Assembly: GCA_029262065.1 (NCBI GenBank)
Contig: JAJDAC010000005.1
Span: 1-64,000 of the forward strand
Direction: 5' to 3'
From: Candidatus Krumholzibacteriota bacterium
GTDB lineage: Bacteria > Krumholzibacteriota > Krumholzibacteriia > JAJRXK01
DNA length: 64,000 nt
In this document: piece by piece, positions 42,482 to 52,415 of the stretch
Position numbering within the stretch: the first letter of the stretch is position 1
How the letters are laid out: every line of letters starts with the position of its first letter
Notes under the pieces: generated by a model
Seen by the model: the letters and a program-made list of their open reading frames with translations, nothing else
What the model was told of the DNA's origin: nothing
Database searches by the model: none
Translations under genes and position numbers: made by a program

Positions 42482-45400
42482 ATGAACTCATCACGCCCGC
42501 GGCTGTGGACCACCGCTCTCGCCTTGACCCTGTTGACCATGTCTGGGATCCGTGGCGCCAATGCCGGGTGGCCTCACCCGGCCGACCAGAACCTGCCCGT
42601 AGCGACTGGGACCGGTTTCCAGGTACCACTGGATGTCCAACCCGACGGCGAAGGTGGCATGTGGATTGGCTGGAGAGAGGACGAGGTGGGCCAAGAAGGC
42701 GTCCGGTTGCAACGGGTAAACGCGCGCGGTGATTTCTTGTTTCCGACCGAAGGCGTGCTGGTGTCCGCGAACACCAACGTGTCCTCCGATCTGGATATCC
42801 AGCTCGACGACAGCGGCGGCGTATTCGTGGCCTGGTCTCAACCCTATGGCCGTGGCACGGAAGCGCGGATCCAGAGGATCGCGTCCAACGGCACGCGGCT
42901 GTGGGATCCCGCCGGGGTGCTCGTGGCCCGAGGCCCGGACGTGGCCGTGGCCGTAGGTAACGGAGGCAAGATCTCCCATTCGGTTGACGGCGGCGAGACC
43001 TGGACCAGCGCCAACAGCAACACGACAAGGTCGCTGCTGGGCGTGTCGGTGGTTCCCGGCATGATCATGGCCGGGGGCGACATCGGCACGTTTGTGCGGG
43101 GTCAGAACCTGGGCGCGAACTGGAACGTGTTGAGCTCCGGCGGCGTGCCCGATATCAACGCGCTGGACCTACTCTCCTCTTCCTTCGGGATTGCGGTAGG
43201 AGACCAGGGACGTGCCTGGTCGTGGGACGGCTATTCATGGACGCTCGAGCCGGCCGGACCGACCACCGATCTACTGGGCGTTTCCATGCCCGTCTACGAC
43301 TTAGCGACCGCGGTCGGACGCAATGGGCGTGTTGCCCGCACCACCGACGGCGGAACCACCTGGACCGAGCAGAGCAGCGGAGTGGGTGGACATCTTCACG
43401 ACGTGAGTTTCGTGACCGAGGACACAGGCTGGGCCGTGGGTGTGGGCGGCGTCATCGTGAACACCACCGACGGTGGCGCCACGTGGAATGTGCAGAACAG
43501 CGGAACGGTACAAACCCTTCTGGCCGTGGACTTCTTCGACGAGATGTCAGGAGTCGCTACCGGGTACGCAGGCGTAGCGCAATACACCAACGACGGTGGG
43601 GCCACCTGGAATACGGGTTCGACTCCCTCTTCGCTTTGGAACATGGGTGTGGATATGAGCGATGCGCAAACCGCCATCGCGGTTGGTCAGGATGGTATCA
43701 TCATCAAGTCCGAAGACGGAGGCGCGACCTGGAGCCTGAAGCAGGCCCCGAGCGCGGTATCCGACTTCTGGGAAGTCTCTGCCCCCCGTAACCCCACGTT
43801 CCAGGGCTCACCGAAACTGGCCAGCGACGGGGCCGGGGGCGTGATGATGCTTTGGTCGGACCGTGCGTTCGAAGGATCCCAGTTATTCGCCCAGCGCATC
43901 GACGGCGCAGGCACGTTGACGTGGCCCGCACCGTTGCCGCTGTCAACCTCACCGGCTGAATTCCTCGAATCTTGGATTGTCGAGCGCGATGGCGGCGGTG
44001 CCATTGCCGCTTGGGTCAATTACGAGGGTGCGGCCGACGAAATCTATGGGCAAGCTATCGACCTCGATGGCACCCTACTACAGCCTCAACCCTCAATTGT
44101 CTCGGATCATCCCTCTTCCAAGCGGAACATCGATTTGGTAGCCGACGGGCTGGACGGGGCCATTGTGGCCTGGGTGGATTACCGTGCTAGTCCACACCGG
44201 GTGTACGGAAGGCGACTGGACAACGCGGGAGTCGCACGCTGGACCACGGACGGCCAACCCCTGACCGTGGACGCCGCTGGTCAGACCGAATTGTCACTGG
44301 CCAGTGACCCCGCCGGAGGAGCGTTCGTAATCTTCTCCGACAATCGAGATGGTTCCGTCGATGTCTTCGCACAGCGCGTGCACGCCGGCGGCGATCTGGC
44401 CTGGAACGCCGACGTGAGACTGAGCGACGCCCCGGATCGGCAATCGATTTCGTTCGTCGGACCCGATGGATTCGGCGGCTGCGTCGTCGGCTGGCTCGAC
44501 GAACGCTCGCCGTCGTACAACATCTACGCGCAGGCGGTCAGCCCCAGCGGTTCGACGCGGTGGCAGTATGGCGGCGTCCCCGTGCGCGAGGGCGTTGGCC
44601 CCAAAGTTCTCTACAACCGGTCGACGCTGTTCGCGGTCGGCGACGGAGCCGGCGGCGGAGTGTTCGTTTGGGCCGACTATCGAGGACTGGACGGGAGCCC
44701 CGACATTTTCGCCCAGAACGTCGACCGTCACGGCTACCGGGGTGACGCCAGCGCCGACATCAAGTCGGTCACGGATGTTCCCGACGATCAGGGCGGTGTG
44801 GCCACAGTGAGTTGGGAAGCGTCGTACCTCGACGCGTTTCCCCACCAGGTCGTAACGGAGTACAGCGTGTGGCGTCGGAACAACGGATCGGCCAAGTCGG
44901 TTGACCTGCAGGCCAAGAGCGCCGCGATCGAGCGGGCGCGGCGCGCCGGACTCGACGACGCTCTCATTGCGAGCCAGACATCGGCCGGTTGGTCGTTCGT
45001 GGGAACCACTCCCGCTGCGTACTTGCCGAGCTATGGCTACGAGGCCCCGACGTATGGCACTGGTCTTCCTCCCGACACATCACCCACCGACTTCCAGGTG
45101 CTGACCCACGCGTCCTCTCCATTCGTGTCGTGGATCTCGGAACCCTACGGCGGAAACTCTGAAGACAATCACGCGCCCGCGGGGCCGCAGACGTTGGCGG
45201 CCGCGGAGGCCGGCGGTTCGGTCGACCTGATGTGGCGCGATGGCAACGGATATGTCGCAGATATCGATCACTACCGCGTGTACCGCGGTAGCGCGCCGGG
45301 CTTCGTGGCCGATGCGTCCAGTCTCCTGGACATGGCCACGATGATGAGCTACGTGGACCTGGCCCCCAATGGTTCCGCGTTGTTCTACCGGGTCACCGCC

Positions 45401-45766
45401 GTCGACGTGCACGGCAACGAGAGTGAGCCGTCGAACGAGGCGAGCGTGGGAATCGTCACCGGGATAGGATCCGATTCGGCGACCGTCGTCAGTCTGCGCA
45501 TGAACCAACCGTTCCCCAACCCCTCGGCGGGTTCGGCGCGGGTGCGCTTCTCACTTCCCGGATCGGGACCCGTGCAGATCGATCTGTTCGATCTTGCCGG
45601 CCGTCGTGTGTACCGCGACGACCTGGGCACGCTGCCCGCGGGGTGGCATGAGCGGGGAGTGTTGGGGCGCGATAGCAACGGGGCTCGGTTGGCGAGTGGG
45701 ATGTATCTGTTGCGGTTGACGCACGGGGGGCAGGTGCGGACGGCGAAGTTTGCGGTGGCACGGTAG
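42482..45766 (+). CDS. Secreted double propeller protein: Ycf48/BNR module nested in an Asp-box-like repeat, FN3, FlgD-like C-terminus
   Basis: 1094 residues; ATG 42482 follows GGGAGACC, and the signal peptide is TTALALTLLTMSGIRGANA. Residues ~35-140 carry repeats of the type DGEGGMWIGWRE/RLQRVNARGD. At about residue 145 a run of Ycf48/BNR repeats begins (AVGRNGRVARTTDGGTTWTEQ, AVGVGGVIVNTTDGGATWN). At about residue 440 the first repeat type resumes (DGAGGVMMLWSDRAFEGSQLFAQRID) for six more units. A fibronectin type III-like domain with IDHYRVYRG follows, then FlgD-like (PFPNPSAGSARVRFSL ... GMYLLRLTHGG) ending TAKFAVAR. Role unknown; exported. Confidence 0.87.
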   Translation: MNSSRPRLWTTALALTLLTMSGIRGANAGWPHPADQNLPVATGTGFQVPLDVQPDGEGGMWIGWREDEVGQEGVRLQRVNARGDFLFPTEGVLVSANTNVSSDLDIQLDDSGGVFVAWSQPYGRGTEARIQRIASNGTRLWDPAGVLVARGPDVAVAVGNGGKISHSVDGGETWTSANSNTTRSLLGVSVVPGMIMAGGDIGTFVRGQNLGANWNVLSSGGVPDINALDLLSSSFGIAVGDQGRAWSWDGYSWTLEPAGPTTDLLGVSMPVYDLATAVGRNGRVARTTDGGTTWTEQSSGVGGHLHDVSFVTEDTGWAVGVGGVIVNTTDGGATWNVQNSGTVQTLLAVDFFDEMSGVATGYAGVAQYTNDGGATWNTGSTPSSLWNMGVDMSDAQTAIAVGQDGIIIKSEDGGATWSLKQAPSAVSDFWEVSAPRNPTFQGSPKLASDGAGGVMMLWSDRAFEGSQLFAQRIDGAGTLTWPAPLPLSTSPAEFLESWIVERDGGGAIAAWVNYEGAADEIYGQAIDLDGTLLQPQPSIVSDHPSSKRNIDLVADGLDGAIVAWVDYRASPHRVYGRRLDNAGVARWTTDGQPLTVDAAGQTELSLASDPAGGAFVIFSDNRDGSVDVFAQRVHAGGDLAWNADVRLSDAPDRQSISFVGPDGFGGCVVGWLDERSPSYNIYAQAVSPSGSTRWQYGGVPVREGVGPKVLYNRSTLFAVGDGAGGGVFVWADYRGLDGSPDIFAQNVDRHGYRGDASADIKSVTDVPDDQGGVATVSWEASYLDAFPHQVVTEYSVWRRNNGSAKSVDLQAKSAAIERARRAGLDDALIASQTSAGWSFVGTTPAAYLPSYGYEAPTYGTGLPPDTSPTDFQVLTHASSPFVSWISEPYGGNSEDNHAPAGPQTLAAAEAGGSVDLMWRDGNGYVADIDHYRVYRGSAPGFVADASSLLDMATMMSYVDLAPNGSALFYRVTAVDVHGNESEPSNEASVGIVTGIGSDSATVVSLRMNQPFPNPSAGSARVRFSLPGSGPVQIDLFDLAGRRVYRDDLGTLPAGWHERGVLGRDSNGARLASGMYLLRLTHGGQVRTAKFAVAR

Positions 45767-45788
45767 GGGGCTGTTGGTGGCGTTGTTT

Positions 45789-45824
45789 CGTGTAACTCCG
45801 GCGATGCTTTGCCGGAGTTACACG
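45789..45824. terminator. Perfect 14-bp hairpin between convergent genes
   Basis: Arms CGTGTAACTCCGGC (45789-45802) and GCCGGAGTTACACG (45811-45824) with an 8-nt loop. It lies between stops at 45766 and 45843, so it can serve both strands. No long T-run. Confidence 0.65.
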
Positions 45825-45842
45825 GCGTAGCCGACTACACTC

Positions 45843-46223
45843 CTACTTCTGCGACGAGAACGACGCACGGACATTTCGAGCGTCCACGATCGATAGTCCC
45901 GCTGGCTGCGTGATCGTCACATCACAAACATCAGGGCGAGACCTATCCAGGTCATCCAACTCTACTGGGCCATGGCGCCGTCCCTGATCGTGACCGTTGG
46001 TCGACATGTCGATTCCCAATACCTGGGTCGACCCATCGGGAAGATCGACTTCCGCCCGCACCGTGATGGTTCCTTGCAGGCCGGCGTCGTGCTCCAGTGT
46101 AACAATGAGATCCTCGCCGTCGATCGACCAGTCGACCACCGCGACTACTTCGCTTGCCTGGGGTACTGCGACGGCCAGAGCGAGGATGCCTACGAGGATC
46201 ATTGGGATTGCTGCGAATCGCAT
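45843..46223 (-). CDS. Small exported protein of unknown function
   Basis: 126 residues from ATG 46223, set by AAGGAAGG just upstream; a longer in-frame reading adds a basic non-homologous stretch. Signal peptide IPMILVGILALAVAVPQA. The mature part (VVAVVDWSIDGEDLIVTLEHDAG ... TITVRAEVDLPDG) is beta-rich, like a small Ig or CHRD-type module. The C-terminus has no FlgD tail. It is divergent from the LVIVD propeller gene. No family assigned. Confidence 0.7.
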   Translation of the reverse strand: MRFAAIPMILVGILALAVAVPQASEVVAVVDWSIDGEDLIVTLEHDAGLQGTITVRAEVDLPDGSTQVLGIDMSTNGHDQGRRHGPVELDDLDRSRPDVCDVTITQPAGLSIVDARNVRASFSSQK

Positions 46224-46447
46224 GGGACCTTCCTTTGCTGGGGTGGTGGGAATAGGTGCATTTGGGCGGAGGATCCGTGCAGAAAATCCTCTGGGACGAC
46301 TTATTCGCCGCCGACGCTCTGCTGTCGCATCAGACTGCCGACGCTTTGACGGTCCCTTGATCACGCGATTCGTGCCTGCTATCGTCAACGCCCAAACAAG
46401 CAAATCTTTACTACGCCATATGGTCACTGAGACTGGAGGCCAAGAGA

Positions 46448-48925
46448 GTGAATAGAAAAGGAACCACCTTCACGATACTTTCGATCGCTCTTGGACTTGG
46501 AGCGGTAGCAGAACCCTCAGGTGCAACTACCTGCGAGCAGTACGATCAATACGTACACAGAATCGGCTTCACGCAACCACCCGTAACCCAGCTCGACGGC
46601 GTTGCCGTACAGGGAACCTGGGCTTACGTGTCAGTGGCCCAATTGGGAGTACAGGTTGTGGATCTGTCCGATCCCAGAAACCCCACGGCCGTGCTCACGG
46701 TCCCTGTCGGCGGCACCGCCTACGGGTTGACCACGGTGGGCGACTACCTGTACGTGGCTGTCGGATCGAGCGGAATAAGCATCGTCGATATCCAGGATCC
46801 AGAGGCGGCTGCGGTCGTCGGGTCGGCAGACACGAACGGATTGGCCACCGGTATCGATGTGGTGGGAAATCTTGCCTACGTCGCTGATGGGAGCGTGGAG
46901 CTACAGATCATCGACGTTTCGGATCCAGCCGACCCCAAACTCGAGGGAGACTATGATGCCGCGGGTGCGTCCTTCGCGGAATCGGTCCATGTAGACGGAG
47001 ACCATGCTTACGTAGCCTCGGCCGCGGGGCTGTTCATCATCAACATTGAAAATCCCGAGAACCCCTTCGAGGTGGCATCACGCAGCGAGCTGGCCTCGTC
47101 GCACGATGTCGTGGTGCGAGGAACGCAAGCGTATGTCATCGGCACGGGGAGTTCGGAACTAACGGTCGTGGACGTGTCCAACCCCGCATTGCCCGTCATC
47201 GGTGTTCAGCTTCCCGTTACGGGCACCGGCATCGATATCATTGGCGATACCCTGGTTGTCTCGACTGCGCGCGGATGCCGGATGTTCGATCTGTTGAACG
47301 ACCCGCAGGTTCCGGTGGAAACCGGCAGCGTTGGGCTAGGCATCGCCTTTTTCGGCGGTAAGCTCGCCGTCGGGAATGGGATTGTCCTGGATGTTCGAGG
47401 CCAGCAGGGGCTGAGTGTCGTCGCGGTGCCGTCGCCCTTCAGCGTACCAACCCTTGGGTTCGATGACATGACCGCCAGCGATGTTCGTGGTGTCGCGGTG
47501 GAAGGCACAACGGCGGTGGTCGCCGGCGGTGACGGGATATATACGTTCGACGTGTCGGATCCGGAGAACCCCATCGGCCTTGATTATTTTGGGCCGTCGT
47601 TCGATTACAGGGGCGTGACGCTCATCGAGGGCTACGCCTACATGGCGAATGGGTTTGCTGGCGTAACCGTGTTCAACATCCAGAATGCCATGGATATCCA
47701 AGAGATCCTGACCATCGACACGGCCACGCCGTACAGCATCATTCCCGCGGGCGATCATGCCTACGTGGCCGACGGCAATGGCGGCCTGGTCGTGCTGGAC
47801 ACATCTAGCCCCTCGGCGCCCTCGGAGGGGGCGGCGATTGCAACGTTGGGTTCCGCTCGGAATGGAGTCGTTTCCGATGGGTACCTGTACCTCGCTGTGG
47901 GCCAAGCGGGGCTCCAGGTCTTCGATCTGTCGCAGCCGGCCGCCCCCAATTCAATCGGAAGCATCGATACTCTCGATGAAGCCGTCGACGTGGCGGTTGT
48001 CGGTTCATTCGCCTACGTGGCGGATAGTGAGGACGGAGTCCAGATCTTCGATGTGAATGACCCTTCCAATCCCATGCCCGCCGGAGCGATTCCCATCCCC
48101 TCCATCACGACATCTGTGAACGCAGCTGTGAACAGCTCTCTTCTCTACGTCACGGCGCAGTCTGCGGCTTCAGGTCCAGGTGTACTTTTATTCGACATCA
48201 CAGATCCGTTCGCCCCGTTGGCCGTAGGCTCGATTGATACACCGGGTCGTGCGTGGTCTGCAGTTCGGTACCGTCCGAATCCGAACGAGTCCGGGCGTCT
48301 CTATGTTGCCGATGGTGAGGGCGGCTTGCGGATCATGCCCCTCGATTGCGAAGACATTGTGGTATCGGTCTTCGTGAGCGGGTTTCGAGTCGCACGAGAC
48401 GATGAAGGGTACCGAGTCAGCTGGGAAGTGGCTGGTGAGTTGCGTGGCGAGTTCAGGCTGACTGTCTCCTGGGGCGATGAGACGGATGAACTAGCTGTCG
48501 TTGATCATGGAGGGGGACAGTTCAGTTCCTTTCTTTCCAGTGGCAACCGGCAATGGGAAACCGCGGTCGTGCGCCTGGAGCACAGGGCGCGTTCGGGGAA
48601 CTGGACCGTCGTGGCAACCCAGCTTGTCGAGGCGACGCTTCCGCGGTTAGGTCCCGGTTTGGTAGATGTCTACCCGAACCCCTTCAACCCGCGGACTACC
48701 ATCGATTTCGAAGTGTACCGCCGGGAACACGTGCAGCTGGGTGTGTACGACGCACGCGGACGCCTGGTCGCCACGTTGATCGATGAGCTGATCGATCCCG
48801 GATCTCACTCGGTAAATTGGTCCGGTCAGGATTCCGAAGGTCGGAGCCTGGCGTCGGGGGTCTACCACGTTCGCTTTTCTACGGCGGATGAGGTGGATAC
48901 CCGGGCGGTTGCGTTGATTCGGTAG
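46448..48925 (+). CDS. Secreted LVIVD-repeat propeller protein with FlgD-like C-terminus
   Basis: 825 residues with a GTG start and GGAGG upstream. Signal peptide FTILSIALGLGAVAEPSGA. Residues ~45-640 contain about fourteen LVIVD repeats (VQVVDLSDPRNPTAV, ISIVDIQDPEAAAVV, LQIIDVSDPADPKL), about 42 residues each. A short Ig-like segment follows, then the FlgD-like domain (VYPNPFNPRTTIDFEV ... GVYHVRFSTAD) ending TRAVALIR. Such propellers bind proteins or carbohydrates at the surface; partner unknown. The terminal tail matches the other FlgD-tailed proteins of the window. Confidence 0.88.
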   Translation: MNRKGTTFTILSIALGLGAVAEPSGATTCEQYDQYVHRIGFTQPPVTQLDGVAVQGTWAYVSVAQLGVQVVDLSDPRNPTAVLTVPVGGTAYGLTTVGDYLYVAVGSSGISIVDIQDPEAAAVVGSADTNGLATGIDVVGNLAYVADGSVELQIIDVSDPADPKLEGDYDAAGASFAESVHVDGDHAYVASAAGLFIINIENPENPFEVASRSELASSHDVVVRGTQAYVIGTGSSELTVVDVSNPALPVIGVQLPVTGTGIDIIGDTLVVSTARGCRMFDLLNDPQVPVETGSVGLGIAFFGGKLAVGNGIVLDVRGQQGLSVVAVPSPFSVPTLGFDDMTASDVRGVAVEGTTAVVAGGDGIYTFDVSDPENPIGLDYFGPSFDYRGVTLIEGYAYMANGFAGVTVFNIQNAMDIQEILTIDTATPYSIIPAGDHAYVADGNGGLVVLDTSSPSAPSEGAAIATLGSARNGVVSDGYLYLAVGQAGLQVFDLSQPAAPNSIGSIDTLDEAVDVAVVGSFAYVADSEDGVQIFDVNDPSNPMPAGAIPIPSITTSVNAAVNSSLLYVTAQSAASGPGVLLFDITDPFAPLAVGSIDTPGRAWSAVRYRPNPNESGRLYVADGEGGLRIMPLDCEDIVVSVFVSGFRVARDDEGYRVSWEVAGELRGEFRLTVSWGDETDELAVVDHGGGQFSSFLSSGNRQWETAVVRLEHRARSGNWTVVATQLVEATLPRLGPGLVDVYPNPFNPRTTIDFEVYRREHVQLGVYDARGRLVATLIDELIDPGSHSVNWSGQDSEGRSLASGVYHVRFSTADEVDTRAVALIR

Positions 48926-48970
48926 TCCGTCAACAGCGGTTGTCAGGCGAAAAAAAAGAGAGGAAAACTG

Positions 48971-48994
48971 CACCCGGGTAACCCGTTGCCATAT
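48971..48994 (+). repeat. Copy D of the CACCCGGGTAAC word
   Basis: CACCCGGGTAAC followed by CCGTTGCCATAT, in the gap between convergent genes. It shares 18 nt with copy A and the GTTGCCATAT end with copy B. Confidence 0.65.
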
Positions 48995-49094
48995 TTCATT
49001 TTTGACGGGTCCGTCGCGAATCGATCAGCCCAACGCACGCATGGACGCCCAGCCCCCACTTTCGAATGTAATTGCGGTGCCTGAGCTTCCCGGG

Positions 49095-49128
49095 AAAAAA
49101 AGCCCCGCCACCCAAGGGCAGCGAGGCT
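49095..49128 (-). terminator. Rho-independent terminator of the serine protease gene
   Basis: On the minus strand, AGCC-CGC-CCC arms pair with GGG-GCG-GGCT around TT, directly followed by seven T. It lies 33 nt after the protease stop. Confidence 0.85.
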
Positions 49129-49160
49129 CCTCTATGCACAGGGCAGATCAGCGGCGACTC

Positions 49161-52133
49161 CTATTTCAACAGCGTAACCTTCTCCGTCACAACTTCCCCA
49201 CCCTGCTGAAACCGCGCCAGGTAGAACCCACTCGAAACTGACTGTCCCGAACGGTCCCGGCCATTCCACGTATAGTCGTGCGCGCCCGCCGAGAGATGCT
49301 CATCCACCAACGTTCGCACCAGCTCCCCACGTAGGTTGTACAACGACAGTTGCACAACCTCGGCCGATGCCAAGGTGAACGAGAACGTGGTCTGCGGATT
49401 GAACGGATTCGGCGCAACCGACAGGAACCCGATTGCTACCGTTCCCTCGGGCGCCGCTTCCGGCATGGCCATCGGCGGGCCCAGAGCGAACACGTCCTTC
49501 ACGATACGGTCGCCGCCCAGTAGTTCGGTACGGAACTGTACGCCCACCAGACCATGCTCTTCGCTCGTCAACAAGATCTCAGAGATGTCGACCGAGTCGA
49601 ATGTAAGCACCAGGTCGGCGTGGCCGTCCTGGTCCACATCCTTCAGCCCCACGTGCTCGGGTTCTATGGTTGCTGACGTGTTGCCCAACAGGATTCTGTC
49701 GGCCAGGACCCGACGCGCGTCGAAGTCCATCGGCGAGAGGCGTTCGCCAGGGTTGTCGGCGATTTGCGCGTCGCCGGGGTCGGACGGAATCACTATTTCC
49801 ACCGACTTCGCCACCGGATCCAGAGAAGTCCCGTCGGCCGAGAAACCGCTCATGGCCATGGCATTGCCGCTCTGGTTGTGCGGCACCCGGACGAAGATGT
49901 CCGCAGTCGTTGCGTTGCCCGAACAGTCGGTGACCGAATAGGTGATCGTGTACGTGCGACCATCGTGGTTTCGTCCCGACCGTTCAGAACGCAACGAGAA
50001 CGAACGATCGTCGGTCCCGAACTCTGCGTTCTGGATGTCGTTGATCGTGTTTCCATCGCCTATACCGTTGTCGGGTTCGCTGCTCACAATCATATCGAGT
50101 GTGACCACGACATTGGCATCGCACACGTCTGACACCTCGATGTCGACCGTGACGTCGACCATCTTGTGGTTGGGTGGCCACAGGACATCGCGCGAAACCT
50201 CGAGCGTATCGAACACCGGATCAGAAGTATCCTCCACCGTGACGTCGGCCGTGCATTGGGCGGAATTGCCCGTCTTGTCGGTGCCCGTGAACGTCACCGG
50301 GGTGGTCGTTGGCCCAGGACAAGCATGCGGAAACAGGGCCGGTGCGTTGTCTGACGCCGAAGGGTTCGGATCACAGACATCCGTTACCACAAGGTCCGCG
50401 AAGAAATCCGCGAGAAGCGGATCGTCCTTGGGCGTGCCACCGGTCGCCGTACATTCCACCGTAATGTCGTCGGGGCACGTGAGCACCGGATCCAGCGTAT
50501 CCAGTACACTCACACTACCGTCGCACGAGCTGCTGAACTCGCCATCATTCACCTCGAGTGTAACGGTGCAGCTGAGCTCGCACCCGGCCGAGGTATCGAT
50601 GGAGAGCGTCGGCATTGCACTGGACGCATTGTCAAACGACGCTTCCGGACAATCGCTGGTCCATAGGTAGGTCAATGTATCGCCGTCTGGATCGAATGAT
50701 CCGGTCCCGTCGAGAAGCACCGGGGTCGTGACGCCGGCGCATTCCACTGTATAAGGACCGTTTGCATCGCAGACGGGTGGCTGGTTGGGGAACGAACCGG
50801 CCACCGTATTGGGACCAGCGTCGTCGGGGTCCAACCAGTCGCGAAGCCGCGTATCCGAGGCGCTCCCGTCCCAGGCTACCGAGAACTTCCCGTAGCAATC
50901 GTAGTCGATGTTGGTACAGGAGGCGGCTCCTCCGGACAGGAAGCCCACCACCAATTGCGAGGTGGGGTCGAAGAGGGCCGAACCCGAAGATCCTGGCTCG
51001 GTGGTTCCGTCTTCCCAGTCGTTGACCCGCCAATGCGTATTGGTACCTGCGGCAATGCAGTTGTTCTGGGTGGTGAGGGTATCGTCGTTGAAACTGATCG
51101 CCTTCTCGTCACCGCGGGGATGGTGGATTCCAACCGATCCCCCCGGCGCCGTACCCGAACGATCCCAGCCCGCGTAGTAAACGTTGTGTGCGGGATCGGG
51201 ATCGTCGTCGAGTTCGATGAGTGCGACATCCACGTCTTCCCGTCGGGCGCGGAACACGGCTCCCGTCTGGTTGTCGGCTAGGGAGCCACCAGACAGATCT
51301 CCGCAGTTGGGCGACTCGAAGTTCCAGTACACGGTTACCGACGCGGCATTGCCTGCGGTTACGCCGCAATGAAACGCGGTAAGGAAGAAGTTCCGGAAGC
51401 TACCGGGCACATCCATGATCATGGATCCGGTGCAGATGATGCTGCCGCCCAGCGAGTACGCTCCCACGGCCGCGATCTGATCGCGCCACGGATCTCCTTC
51501 GGGGCAGACCACGTCGTTGTTGCACGAGCCTTGCTTGGTCAGGTCGAGGCGAAACAAGTCGGTGTAGCCATAGCCAATCTGGCTGAGTTCGATCTGGGGT
51601 TTGAAGCCAGCCCCGGGCGCGACCTGCATTTCGATGATGGCCCGACTTCCAGGAACCACGGGAACCCACAGTTGCTCGTGGACCTCGTTGTCCGCCGCGG
51701 TGTACGGACCTTCGTAGTAGTCGTAGTCGGCGCTGATCACGTACAGCTTGGTACCGGCCGGAACCACGAAGCGTGTGAATCCCATGTTGAGATCGGTGGC
51801 GCCTTCGCTCACCACATTCAACCGCCAGACCATGGTTCCATCTGCTTCCGTGATCCAGCTTCCGTGCGTGTCCGGCGTAACAGTCATCGCCTGTGCCGCC
51901 GCATAGCGGTACGTCTTCACGCCGGCCTGCGCCTTGGCGGCATCTTCCGCCAACAGATCGGCGATGTTCGGTTCGGTCAGATTGAGTACGGGGGTAGCCG
52001 AAAGGCCCGCGCCCGCGGGCATGAGGGGCGCTTCACCCTGCCGGGCGTGGGCAGAGGGTGCGTTGATCATGAATACGAGAGTGGCGAGTAGGGAAAGTGA
52101 CGCAGCTGAACGTGCAAGCCGCGAGCGTTTCAT
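49161..52133 (-). CDS. Secreted trypsin-like serine protease (lysyl-endopeptidase type) with HYR/PKD domains and FlgD-like C-terminus
   Basis: 990 residues from ATG 52133. A tandem ATG at 52136 is closer to the GGGAGG site; the second gives better spacing. The signal peptide is followed by a ~170-residue prodomain-like region. The catalytic triad is visible: FFLTAFHCG (His about 255), DVALIELD (Asp about 302) and EPGSSGSALFD (Ser about 383). The TAxHCG and GSSGS forms, with many cysteines, resemble Achromobacter lysyl endopeptidase. A PKD-like domain (CDANGPYTVECAGV) and HYR-type domains follow, and a FlgD-like domain (VAPNPFNPQTTFSFTL) ending EKVTLLK. Exported protease, probably activated by loss of the propeptide; Lys specificity is unproved. 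Confidence 0.88.
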   Translation of the reverse strand: MKRSRLARSAASLSLLATLVFMINAPSAHARQGEAPLMPAGAGLSATPVLNLTEPNIADLLAEDAAKAQAGVKTYRYAAAQAMTVTPDTHGSWITEADGTMVWRLNVVSEGATDLNMGFTRFVVPAGTKLYVISADYDYYEGPYTAADNEVHEQLWVPVVPGSRAIIEMQVAPGAGFKPQIELSQIGYGYTDLFRLDLTKQGSCNNDVVCPEGDPWRDQIAAVGAYSLGGSIICTGSMIMDVPGSFRNFFLTAFHCGVTAGNAASVTVYWNFESPNCGDLSGGSLADNQTGAVFRARREDVDVALIELDDDPDPAHNVYYAGWDRSGTAPGGSVGIHHPRGDEKAISFNDDTLTTQNNCIAAGTNTHWRVNDWEDGTTEPGSSGSALFDPTSQLVVGFLSGGAASCTNIDYDCYGKFSVAWDGSASDTRLRDWLDPDDAGPNTVAGSFPNQPPVCDANGPYTVECAGVTTPVLLDGTGSFDPDGDTLTYLWTSDCPEASFDNASSAMPTLSIDTSAGCELSCTVTLEVNDGEFSSSCDGSVSVLDTLDPVLTCPDDITVECTATGGTPKDDPLLADFFADLVVTDVCDPNPSASDNAPALFPHACPGPTTTPVTFTGTDKTGNSAQCTADVTVEDTSDPVFDTLEVSRDVLWPPNHKMVDVTVDIEVSDVCDANVVVTLDMIVSSEPDNGIGDGNTINDIQNAEFGTDDRSFSLRSERSGRNHDGRTYTITYSVTDCSGNATTADIFVRVPHNQSGNAMAMSGFSADGTSLDPVAKSVEIVIPSDPGDAQIADNPGERLSPMDFDARRVLADRILLGNTSATIEPEHVGLKDVDQDGHADLVLTFDSVDISEILLTSEEHGLVGVQFRTELLGGDRIVKDVFALGPPMAMPEAAPEGTVAIGFLSVAPNPFNPQTTFSFTLASAEVVQLSLYNLRGELVRTLVDEHLSAGAHDYTWNGRDRSGQSVSSGFYLARFQQGGEVVTEKVTLLK

Positions 52134-52415
52134 CATGAACCTCCCTTTGGGAACCAACAGAGGCGAGCCATGAACTTTCGATGAGAGTGAGCGAGACAAG
52201 CATGCCATGGCTTGTGGGGCGGCAGCGCGAGCGGGCGTCGCCGCGGGATTGATCCGTGGGCTAGGCTATCACGTGCGGCGCTACTGGTGAGAGGTAAAGG
52301 CTGTCCGGCCGGGGTGCGGTACGGCGCGCGCTATTGAACTGCATTCGCCTTTCGTTCCCCCCAGTTCACACGCGCCGATGGGTGGGACTCACCGACCAGC
52401 GATTGGCCGGGGCGG

